64,000 nucleotides of DNA, taken from the NCBI RefSeq assembly GCF_963676475.1, contig NZ_OY781106.1:868001-932000 (forward strand), written 5' to 3'. Below the pieces are notes generated by a model. It made no database searches and had not been told where the DNA came from. It was given only the letters and a program-made list of their open reading frames with translations. The translations under genes were made by a program, and so were the position numbers. This document shows positions 54,409 through 60,186 of the stretch, piece by piece. Positions within the stretch are counted from its first letter, which is position 1. The number at the start of each line of letters is the position of its first letter. Origin of the DNA: an uncultured Celeribacter sp. Lineage in GTDB: Bacteria; Pseudomonadota; Alphaproteobacteria; Rhodobacterales; Rhodobacteraceae.

Positions 54409-54784
54409 TGAGCGTGTCCCCCGCTTTACGTTTCGTTACGGGTGCGCGGTCGTCGTTCGCGGTCTCCGGCTTATTAACGGGCGTATCGCTACGCGGTGCG
54501 GCGCTTGGCGCGGCGTTGGTGTTCGCGGCCACCATGGGCGCGGGTGCGATGCCTTCGCGGCGGTGATAATCGGCCCGTATCGCCTCCGATTTCACCGCGC
54601 CCCAGCGGACGCCAAAACCGCAGCTCTGGCCCTGCGCGTCGAAGTTTCCGCAGTTGTAATATGCTTTGCCGGAGACGTTGATTTTGACCTGAACACGCCC
54701 CCCACAACAGGCGCACTTGTCGATCCGAACAACGGTCCCTTGTGGCAAAGGAAACGGACGCGGGCGGCGTTGTTTGTCGCTCAT
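54392..54784 (-). CDS. Zinc-ribbon-like prophage protein, 130 residues
   Basis: CACCGGRVQVKIN and YYNCGNFDAQGQSCGF hold cysteines spaced as in a zinc ribbon, in a small basic N-terminal domain; the C-terminal half is Ala/Pro-rich and disordered. Probably binds nucleic acid. Overlaps both neighbours by a few bases; ATG at 54784 is the overlap-compatible start. Confidence 0.62.
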   Translation of the reverse strand: MSDKQRRPRPFPLPQGTVVRIDKCACCGGRVQVKINVSGKAYYNCGNFDAQGQSCGFGVRWGAVKSEAIRADYHRREGIAPAPMVAANTNAAPSAAPRSDTPVNKPETANDDRAPVTKRKAGDTLNDYGY

Positions 54785-55020
54785 GATGCACCCCCAACGC
54801 GTAGCGAAGCGCGGTTTGCTTCCCACGCCTCCAAAACCTGTTCTTGGTGCGCCTCAACCTCTTCGGGCGTCATGATGCGGACGCCGAAAAGGTCTTGGCC
54901 GGGATAGGCGGCGCGGAACCGGGCGCGGGCGTCCTTCGGGCTGTTGGCCGCGATCATGTGGGACCGTGCGCCCAGCTCACCGACAAGGGCCGAGACGCGA
55001 TAGCGGGTTTTCGTGGTCAT
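54781..55020 (-). CDS. Hypothetical prophage protein, 79 residues
   Basis: Short soluble protein, MTTKTRYRVSALVGELG through AANSPKDARARFRAAYPGQ to VEAHQEQVLEAWEAN. The middle resembles small phage helper domains with an NSPKDARARF helix, but no family is named. Overlaps both neighbours by 4 bases. Confidence 0.6.
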   Translation of the reverse strand: MTTKTRYRVSALVGELGARSHMIAANSPKDARARFRAAYPGQDLFGVRIMTPEEVEAHQEQVLEAWEANRASLRVGGAS

Positions 55021-55196
55021 TGCGCCACCTCCCCGGCCATGGCGTCGATCCGCGCGGCCATTTTCTCCATCACGTCCAGCGTGTCCGTCACGAGGTCGAT
55101 CACCTCGCCCGGTTTTGTGGCGAGCATCATGGGGGATTTCTTCGCCAGATCGGCGGCGCGGTCGCGCAGCATCCGCGTTTCGTCTTTGAGTTGCAT
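55017..55196 (-). CDS. Hypothetical prophage protein, 59 residues
   Basis: Helical, charged: MQLKDETRMLRDRAADLAKK and VTDTLDVMEKMAARIDAM, with coiled-coil-like spacing. First gene after the origin region, so the early promoter should lie within 55197-55300. ATG at 55196 preferred to the upstream frame. Confidence 0.58.
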   Translation of the reverse strand: MQLKDETRMLRDRAADLAKKSPMMLATKPGEVIDLVTDTLDVMEKMAARIDAMAGEVAQ

Positions 55197-55269
55197 TTCG
55201 GGTGACCCTTCGTGGTTAACGTGCAGGGAAGGTAACCAGATACCACCACACGCCAACCCAAAAAAAACA

Positions 55270-55311
55270 AAAAACGCCTCAGGGGCCGTTTACAGGCGCT
55301 CTAAGGCGTTT
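55270..55311. terminator. Hairpin between the origin and the 59-residue gene
   Basis: AAAACGCCT and AGGCGTTTT pair around 24 bases, with A- and T-rich flanks in both directions. It may stop transcription entering or leaving the origin region. Confidence 0.5.
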
Positions 55312-55664
55312 TGGGTGCCGTGGTCACAAAAAGGCCCTATCGCCTCCCCTGCCCCCGCTGTGCGTCCAGTTTGCGGCCATTCTGTTCTTCCCCCGTACCT
55401 CCCCCGTTCCATCAGCCGGAACAAACGGCGGCAATTCTGGGGCGAAATTTTCAACCCTTCCCCAATTCATGGCGGGCCGAAGGCCCTCAATATCCCGGCC
55501 TCTCTCCCGCATGGCGCTCACCCGTACCGGCCCTCTCAACCCGCACCCAACGCTGCGCCATGCCTTCCGCCGTCCCTCTCCACCCCGCACTTTATCAACT
55601 TGTTCCCCGACTAGGGGAACGCCTCATATCGTTGGTTCCTTTGGGAACCATGGAGGGGGGGGTA

Positions 55665-55726
55665 AATATTCACCCCCTTTTGGGGGAAATTTTCACCCCC
55701 TTTATCACTAAATTTTCACCCCCTTT
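55665..55726. repeat. Three iterons, 17 bp at 22-23 bp spacing
   Basis: AAATATTCACCCCCTTT at 55665, AAATTTTCACCCCCTTT at 55687 and AAATTTTCACCCCCTTT at 55710. The step of 22 and 23 bases places each copy on the same face of the helix, as in Rep-binding iterons. Confidence 0.85.
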
Positions 55727-55744
55727 ATTAATCCTGACAGAAAG

Positions 55745-55753
55745 TTATCCACA
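55745..55753 (+). promoter_or_regulatory. DnaA box
   Basis: TTATCCACA, a perfect match to the consensus, 18 bases after the last iteron. Confidence 0.8.
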
Positions 55754-55810
55754 GGCACGAAAAAGCCCGCCGGGTGGCGGGCCTATCTCTGTCGGCTGGT
55801 CTCGATGTCC

Positions 55811-56302
55811 CTAAAACGTTTCTGGGTTTTCAGGGTCGCCCATGATCTCTAGGGCCTTAGACGGCCCGTATTTGCCGCGCAGGAAGCGCCATGTTGCTTC
55901 CCTGTCCCGGTTGGTCTCCATGACCTCCATTTGATCGTCTGACGGTGATTTTTCCTTGCCGGGGACGGTCAAAAGCCATGTGGTCGGCACCTTGCGCCCG
56001 CCCTGCCAGTTTTTCATGGGCTTTAGGCTTCCTTCATTGCGCAGAAAGCGGACGGACGTTCTAACCGTGTCATAGCAACACCCGGCGTCAGCCATGAGTT
56101 GTTCTTTTGTGATCGTGACGACCGGCCTATGAAAATCTGCCTTATTCCACATGGCCTCTAAAACAAGTCTCTGCGCCAACTTGGCTTTGGTGTTCAAAAA
56201 GGCGGCTTTTCTGGTCCGGCGGGTAGCGGCGCAAGCTGATCTGTATTCGGCCTCATTTGCGAATCCTGCGCGCTGCCATTTTGGGGCTCTTTTTGTCGTC
56301 AT
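55811..56302 (-). CDS. Small winged-helix protein, candidate replication initiator
   Basis: A 163-residue protein with a basic N terminus (MTTKRAPKWQRAGFAN, RRTRKAAFLNTKAK). It has a winged-helix-like core LVLEAMWNKADFHRPVVTI, ITKEQLMADAGCCYDTVRTS and VRFLRNEGSLKP, ending with a wing TTWLLTVPG. No catalytic motif is visible. Its stop is 58 bases from the DnaA box, next to the iterons, so an iteron-binding Rep or a repressor are the two likely roles. Replication-specific homology is not established. Confidence 0.6.
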   Translation of the reverse strand: MTTKRAPKWQRAGFANEAEYRSACAATRRTRKAAFLNTKAKLAQRLVLEAMWNKADFHRPVVTITKEQLMADAGCCYDTVRTSVRFLRNEGSLKPMKNWQGGRKVPTTWLLTVPGKEKSPSDDQMEVMETNRDREATWRFLRGKYGPSKALEIMGDPENPETF

Positions 56303-56526
56303 CTCTTCGCCCCAGCACTGCGAAGCATTGCCGCTACATCATCGACCATAAACATCAGCGGAAGATTGCCGATTGTCCCGGCCTCTTTCATGGCTTTGAT
56401 CTGCAAGGAAATGGCCGCTTCGGTGCGCTTTAGTGCCCTAGCAATGGTCGCATTCTTAATTCCACGCGCATATCCGATGCGGATGCAGTCTTTTTCAAAT
56501 TCAGTTATTAACCTGCCCCGTGCCAA
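56299..56526 (-). CDS. Small helix-turn-helix protein, 75 residues, TTG start
   Basis: LITEFEKDCIRIGYARGIKN leads to an HTH-like ATIARALKRTEAAISLQIKAM, similar in style to homeodomain-like or MarR-like small regulators. TTG at 56526 is the only usable start in the open frame. Its end overlaps the winged-helix gene by 4 bases (ATGA). As the first gene from the right end it is a candidate lysogeny or copy-number regulator. Confidence 0.62.
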   Translation of the reverse strand: MARGRLITEFEKDCIRIGYARGIKNATIARALKRTEAAISLQIKAMKEAGTIGNLPLMFMVDDVAAMLRSAGAKR

Positions 56527-56529
56527 TTC

Positions 56530-56558
56530 TTGACTGCCTTTCTGTATTGGCGTTAATA
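56530..56558 (+). promoter_or_regulatory. Outward-facing plus-strand promoter at the prophage right end
   Basis: TTGACT (56530-56535), 17-base spacer, TTAATA (56553-56558). It faces right, away from the minus-strand prophage genes, and would transcribe the hairpin and attR. Confidence 0.55.
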
Positions 56559-56605
56559 TGGGAACAGGCCTCTAACGAGGTGATGCATCCTTGGTCGGGT
56601 GTGTC

Positions 56606-56657
56606 GGCTGGCCTCCAGTTTATCGGCTCCTGCCGTTTGGCAACTGGACTGCCAGCC
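56606..56657. other. Long hairpin next to the right attachment site
   Basis: GGCTGGC (56606-56612) pairs with GCCAGCC (56651-56657), and inside CCAGTT (56615-56620) pairs with AACTGG (56642-56647). 32 bases from attR. It could act as a structured RNA from the promoter above, or as DNA structure near the crossover site. A 44-codon frame (56583-56717) crosses it but has weak support. Confidence 0.55.
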
Positions 56658-56689
56658 CATAACCCCCAGCCCTACATATCGTATCTACG

Positions 56690-56717
56690 TTTTACCGTAG
56701 TACCAATTATAAGATAA
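56690..56717. repeat. dif-like attachment site, right junction
   Basis: Read on the minus strand: TTATCTTATAA, TTGGTA, CTACGGTAAAA. The core TTGGTA and the XerC-side arm resemble the left site (14 of 16 bases), but the XerD-side arm is far from consensus, as expected if it comes from the phage. Taken as attR. CTACG/CGTAG flank the arm as a small inverted repeat (56686-56700). Confidence 0.65.
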
Positions 56718-56773
56718 TAGACACAATGCTGAGCTCAATACCAAACCCATGCAACCCATGCAAAACCCAACGC

Positions 56774-57418
56774 TCAGTCACACAAAGACGTCACCCAGAG
56801 GATCGTCGCATCCTCCGGGCTGATCGAAATCACGTTGTGCCCCATCGAGGCGTCGTAATAGGCACTGTCGCCACGGCGCATCTCGACGGGTTCGTAGAAC
56901 TCGGTGATCAACTTGATGACGCCCGTGAGCACATAGAGGAATTCTTCGCCGTCATGGCGCACCCAGCCATCGAATTCCTCGAAGGCGCGCGCCCGAATGG
57001 TGGCGCGATACGGCAGCATGGATTTCTTGGTCAAAGCGCCCGCCAGCATCTCATGTTCATAGGTCGCCGTCGGATGCGCTGCGCCCTCGCCTGATTTCGT
57101 TACCGCCATGCGACCGGAAATTTGCGCCTTTTGCGGCGGCGTGAAAAGCTGCGGCACGGAAATCTCCAAACCGACAGCAAGCTTTTTCAGCGCATCATAG
57201 GTTGGCGACATCTGGCCGTTCTCGATCTTCGACAGCGTCGAGCGCGCCAGACCGGCCTGCGTTGCCGCCTGCTCCAAGGTCCAGCCGCGTGCTTTGCGCA
57301 GTTCACGCACACGCAATCCCAAATCCAGAGGCCGCGCCTCATCAGGGGCAGCTTCGACACCTTCGCGGGCCAGTCGGATGAGGCTCGGGGTGTGATCTTG
57401 AGTGTGATCGTCTTGCAT
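56774..57418 (-). CDS. XRE-family regulator with cupin sensor domain
   Basis: A 214-residue regulator: HTH at about residues 30-90 (LRVRELRKARGWTLEQAATQAGLARSTLSKIENGQ) and a C-terminal cupin barrel (EHEMLAGALTKKSMLPYRA, HDGEEFLYVLTGVIKL). Such proteins often control amine, amino acid or sulfur metabolism by binding a small ligand. Chromosomal gene just right of attR. The palindrome at 57997 may be its site, but that is not shown. Confidence 0.9.
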   Translation of the reverse strand: MQDDHTQDHTPSLIRLAREGVEAAPDEARPLDLGLRVRELRKARGWTLEQAATQAGLARSTLSKIENGQMSPTYDALKKLAVGLEISVPQLFTPPQKAQISGRMAVTKSGEGAAHPTATYEHEMLAGALTKKSMLPYRATIRARAFEEFDGWVRHDGEEFLYVLTGVIKLITEFYEPVEMRRGDSAYYDASMGHNVISISPEDATILWVTSLCD

Positions 57419-57463
57419 GGCGATCTTTTAGCGCGCCAAAGAGAGAAAGGAAAAGGCCAAAAG

Positions 57464-57504
57464 AAGACCCCCGGATGCTGTTGCCGCATCTTCGGGGGCT
57501 CTTT
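57464..57504 (-). terminator. Hairpin after the 76-residue membrane-protein gene
   Basis: CCCCC-GGATGC against GCATC-TTC-GGGGG; on the minus strand a T-rich CTTCTTTTGG follows. About 110 bases after the stop of the 76-residue gene. Confidence 0.7.
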
Positions 57505-57612
57505 AAACGTCACACTCATGACCTCATGGGCAATGAGACGAGACGCTTTGGGCAGGATCAGTTGGGGGGACTGCTCGTGAGGTTTTTTGCCTGCCCTAAT
57601 CTTATATCCGGG

Positions 57613-57843
57613 TCACTCAAGGTCCGGCAGCGGCGCGATAAGGAATTCGACATCCGTCAATCCGCCGGTCACCTGACGTGCCACCAGCGTATCAAGCGCG
57701 CCACCCGCAATGGCGGCTGCGGCCAGAAACCCCAGAACCAGCGTCGCCATCGGCATCCGAAAACGACGATGTTTGGCGTTGAGCGTCGCCTGAAGCGAAC
57801 GGCCCTGAAACGTGGTGAAGTGATTGGTGTCCTGCGCTGCCAT
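57613..57843 (-). CDS. Small membrane protein, 76 residues
   Basis: MAAQDTNHFTTFQGRSLQAT, then a single membrane helix PMATLVLGFLAAAAIAGGAL and a short acidic tail. Ribosome site GAGGGG 6 bases before ATG at 57843. No family recognised. Divergent from the FrnE-like gene. Confidence 0.65.
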   Translation of the reverse strand: MAAQDTNHFTTFQGRSLQATLNAKHRRFRMPMATLVLGFLAAAAIAGGALDTLVARQVTGGLTDVEFLIAPLPDLE

Positions 57844-58175
57844 GAAAGACCCCTCGATACCCGGAGAAACTTATATGTTGCAAATAGTTAACCACGATTC
57901 TCGGGGTCCTGTCATGCGCTCTGAACTGACACAATTTCCACCCCAAAATGCCACCCGAGAGCTAGACCAAAGAGCGAACAAATCAGGAACTCACATGGTT
58001 TGCAAAGTTGCAAACCCACCCCAAACACAAGATATAGGTCAACGAGAACATCCGATCCGGCGCAAATTGTGAGGCGCGAGAATATTTTCCTTTTCGCACC
58101 CCCTCCCCTCTGCCGCGCGGATCGGCTAGAACCACGCAACTCAAAATCCTCACACAATCCCCTCACGAGGCCCCG
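57844..58175. other. Divergent intergenic region with a TTGCAAA operator
   Basis: About 330 bases without a gene. It contains the 20-bp palindrome described below and a TTGCAAA half-site at 57878-57884. Nothing else is recognisable. Confidence 0.5.
57997..58016. promoter_or_regulatory. Perfect 20-bp palindrome
   Basis: Halves GGTTTGCAA and TTGCAAACC around AG, with an extra TTGCAAA half-site 113 bases to the left. TTTGCAAA-type sites are known for ScfR/RamB-like XRE regulators of short-chain acid use. An XRE-cupin gene lies 0.6 kb away, but it belongs to a different subfamily. Confidence 0.6.
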
Positions 58176-58814
58176 ATGATCACGCTCGACATTTTCCACG
58201 ACCCGATCTGCCCCTGGTGCTACATCGGCAAAACCCGCCTCGACCGCGCTCTCGAAGCCCGCCCTGATCACCCCTTCGCGATCCAGTGGCATCCGTTCCA
58301 ATTGAACCCGACGATGCCAAAAGAGGGCCTGGATCGCCTCACCTACCTTGAGATGAAATTCCACGGCACCGAGGGCGCGATGAAGGCCTATCGTCCGGTG
58401 ATCGACATCCTCCACAAGGAGATGCCGCAGGTCGATCTGGGCAAGATCAAACGCACGCCGAACACGCTCGACGCGCATCGCCTCGTGCATTGGGCCGGAA
58501 TCGACGGGCGCCAGACCGCCGCCGTCTCCACCCTCTTCCGCGCCTATTTCAAGGAAGGCCGCGACATCGGGTCCCGCGACGTGCTGGCCGAGATTGCCGG
58601 CGAGATCGAGATGGACCCGGACGCCATCGCCCGCCTTCTGGACACGGATGCAGACATCGAAGAGATCGTCGCCCGCGACACCCACGCCCGTGAGCGCGGC
58701 ATCAAGGCGGTGCCAACCTTTATCATCGACAACCTGCACGCGGTCGAAGGCGCGCAGCCGACCGAGCTTTGGCTTGAGGTGATCGACGAGCTGACCGAGC
58801 GCACCGCACTTTAA
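58176..58814 (+). CDS. DsbA-family thiol oxidoreductase, FrnE type
   Basis: A 212-residue thioredoxin-fold protein without signal peptide, so cytosolic. The active site is CPWC in IFHDPICPWCYIGK, followed by the helical insertion of the DsbA family and the cis-proline loop KAVPTFIID. FrnE-like proteins act as disulfide isomerases or in polyketide chemistry; here a general oxidoreductase role is likely. The ATG at 58176 is used. Confidence 0.9.
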   Translation: MITLDIFHDPICPWCYIGKTRLDRALEARPDHPFAIQWHPFQLNPTMPKEGLDRLTYLEMKFHGTEGAMKAYRPVIDILHKEMPQVDLGKIKRTPNTLDAHRLVHWAGIDGRQTAAVSTLFRAYFKEGRDIGSRDVLAEIAGEIEMDPDAIARLLDTDADIEEIVARDTHARERGIKAVPTFIIDNLHAVEGAQPTELWLEVIDELTERTAL

Positions 58815-58938
58815 AGCCGCCGCACACCTGTCAGACATCTGTGCATTCCCGCAGAGCCACCCCGCCAAGTCTCAGACTGTTCAAACCACCCGGAGGCCAA
58901 TAGGGTCCCCGGGCGTTTCCTTATTGAAAGAGTCCCCC

Positions 58939-60183
58939 ATGCCGCGTCGCCTGCCGCAACTCGAATTTACCATCCTGCTTGCCATGCTGTTTGCGACCGT
59001 GGCCTTTTCCATCGACGCCATGCTGCCCGGCCTGCCCCAGATCGCCGCCGATCTGTCGCCCGACGACGTCAACCGTGCGCAGCTCGTGCTCACCGCCTTC
59101 GTCTTCGGCATGGGCGGCGGCACGTTGATCTCCGGTCCGATTTCGGACCATTTCGGGCGCAAACCGGTGATCCTCTTCGGTCTGGGCCTCTATACCGTCG
59201 GCGCCGTGATCGCAGGCCTGTCGCACAGTATGGAAATGATGCTGATCGGCCGCGCCATTCAAGGTGTCGGGGGCGCTTTCCCCCGCACCGTCGGGATCGC
59301 CATGGTGCGCGACCTCTATGAGGGCCGCGAAATGGCCAAGATCACCTCTTTCGTGATGACCATCTTCATGGTCGTGCCCGCCGCAGCACCCTCGATCGGC
59401 GCGATGATCATCGCGGACTTCGGTTGGCATGGCATTTTCGCCGCCTTCGTTCTGGTCGCCGTGATCGGCGCCACATGGATGAGCCTGCGCCAAGGCGAAA
59501 CGCTCGACCCCGAGAACCGTCGTCACCTCAACCTCACCGACCTGAAATCCGGCACCAAAGAGGTCTTTGGCAATTACAATGTGCGCATCTATACCGTGAT
59601 CCTGATGCTGGGGTTCGGCCAGATGTTCTCGATCCTCTCCTCGGTCCAACAGATTTATTCCGACACCTATGGCCTCGAAGAAGTCTTCCCCTACTTCTTC
59701 GGCGCGACCGCTTTGATCTCTGCCGTGGGCGCGATCATGAACGGGCGGATGGTCGGTGAAAAAGGCATGCATTTCATGATCCGCATGGGCTACGGCATCT
59801 CTCTCACCGCCTCTGTCGTCGCCCTCACTCTGAACCTTTTCGGGCTCGGATCCGGCACCTTCGGCTTTGTAGTCTTCTTCCTCTGGACCGTGGCGATGTT
59901 CTCGATCAACGCCTTCACCTTTGGCAACCTGAACGCCTTGGCCTTGGTGCCTCTGGGACGTCTCGCAGGCCTTGCAAACTCGCTGATCGGCGCGGTGTTC
60001 ACCATGGGCTCCGTCCTGATCGCCGCCCCCGTGGGTCTTGCGTTCAACGGCACGCCGATCCCGGTGATGGCGGCGGGCATGATCTGTTCCGCGCTGGCGC
60101 TCATCCTGTTCCGCTTCGAGGACAGCGCCACGGCCCCGCATGGTGCGCCAAAAGCTGACGCTCCAGCCAAACCTGCGGAATAA
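58939..60183 (+). CDS. Bcr/CflA-type multidrug efflux MFS transporter
   Basis: A 414-residue, 12-helix MFS antiporter. The motif A region GPISDHFGRKPVILFG follows helix 2, and the family-specific FSIDAMLPGLPQIAADL is at the N terminus. AIQGVGGAFPRTVGIAMVRDLY is the motif C-like region. Probably exports drugs or small molecules in exchange for protons. ATG at 58939 is used; the TTG at 58924 is in frame but less likely. Tail to tail with mfd. Confidence 0.9.
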   Translation: MPRRLPQLEFTILLAMLFATVAFSIDAMLPGLPQIAADLSPDDVNRAQLVLTAFVFGMGGGTLISGPISDHFGRKPVILFGLGLYTVGAVIAGLSHSMEMMLIGRAIQGVGGAFPRTVGIAMVRDLYEGREMAKITSFVMTIFMVVPAAAPSIGAMIIADFGWHGIFAAFVLVAVIGATWMSLRQGETLDPENRRHLNLTDLKSGTKEVFGNYNVRIYTVILMLGFGQMFSILSSVQQIYSDTYGLEEVFPYFFGATALISAVGAIMNGRMVGEKGMHFMIRMGYGISLTASVVALTLNLFGLGSGTFGFVVFFLWTVAMFSINAFTFGNLNALALVPLGRLAGLANSLIGAVFTMGSVLIAAPVGLAFNGTPIPVMAAGMICSALALILFRFEDSATAPHGAPKADAPAKPAE

Positions 60184-60186
60184 TCC

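Larger units (their letters stand above)
55200..55810. other. Plasmid-like replication origin region of the prophage
   Basis: A 610-base gene-free stretch with iterons (55665-55726), a perfect DnaA box TTATCCACA at 55745-55753, and an inverted repeat TGGTTCC-TTTG-GGAACCA at 55634-55651. A degenerate iteron (AAATTTTCAACCCTTC) lies at about 55445. An A/T-rich patch follows the last iteron (TTTATTAATCC). Together with the winged-helix gene just beyond, it has the makeup of an iteron-type theta origin. Confidence 0.78.
48315..56700. mobile_element. Integrated tailless (corticovirus/PM2-like) prophage, about 8.4 kb
   Basis: The element lies between two 16-base near-identical direct repeats inside dif-like sites. 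All 18 recognised genes are on the minus strand: control/replication genes at the right, then small early genes, packaging ATPase, capsid, membrane proteins, fibre-like protein, lytic enzyme and holin-like genes at the left. The size and the ATPase-capsid order match PM2-type phages (about 10 kb genomes, double jelly-roll capsid, internal membrane). No integrase, transposase or HUH endonuclease gene is seen. All open frames are intact, so it may be functional. Confidence 0.88.

Noticed and set aside
56583..56717. 44-codon plus-strand frame crossing attR (MHPWSGVSAG)
   Set aside because: It has a fair ribosome site and an upstream promoter, but it overlaps the hairpin and the attachment site and shows no family; a non-coding role is more likely.
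48304..56717. CRISPR array or filamentous/inovirus element
   Set aside because: No regular spaced repeats are present, and there is no Zot/pI-like or HUH gene; capsid and ATPase point to a tailless icosahedral phage.
58921..60141. 406-residue minus-strand frame opposite the MFS transporter
   Set aside because: H/D/E-rich antisense shadow without motifs; the plus strand has clear MFS helices and motif A.
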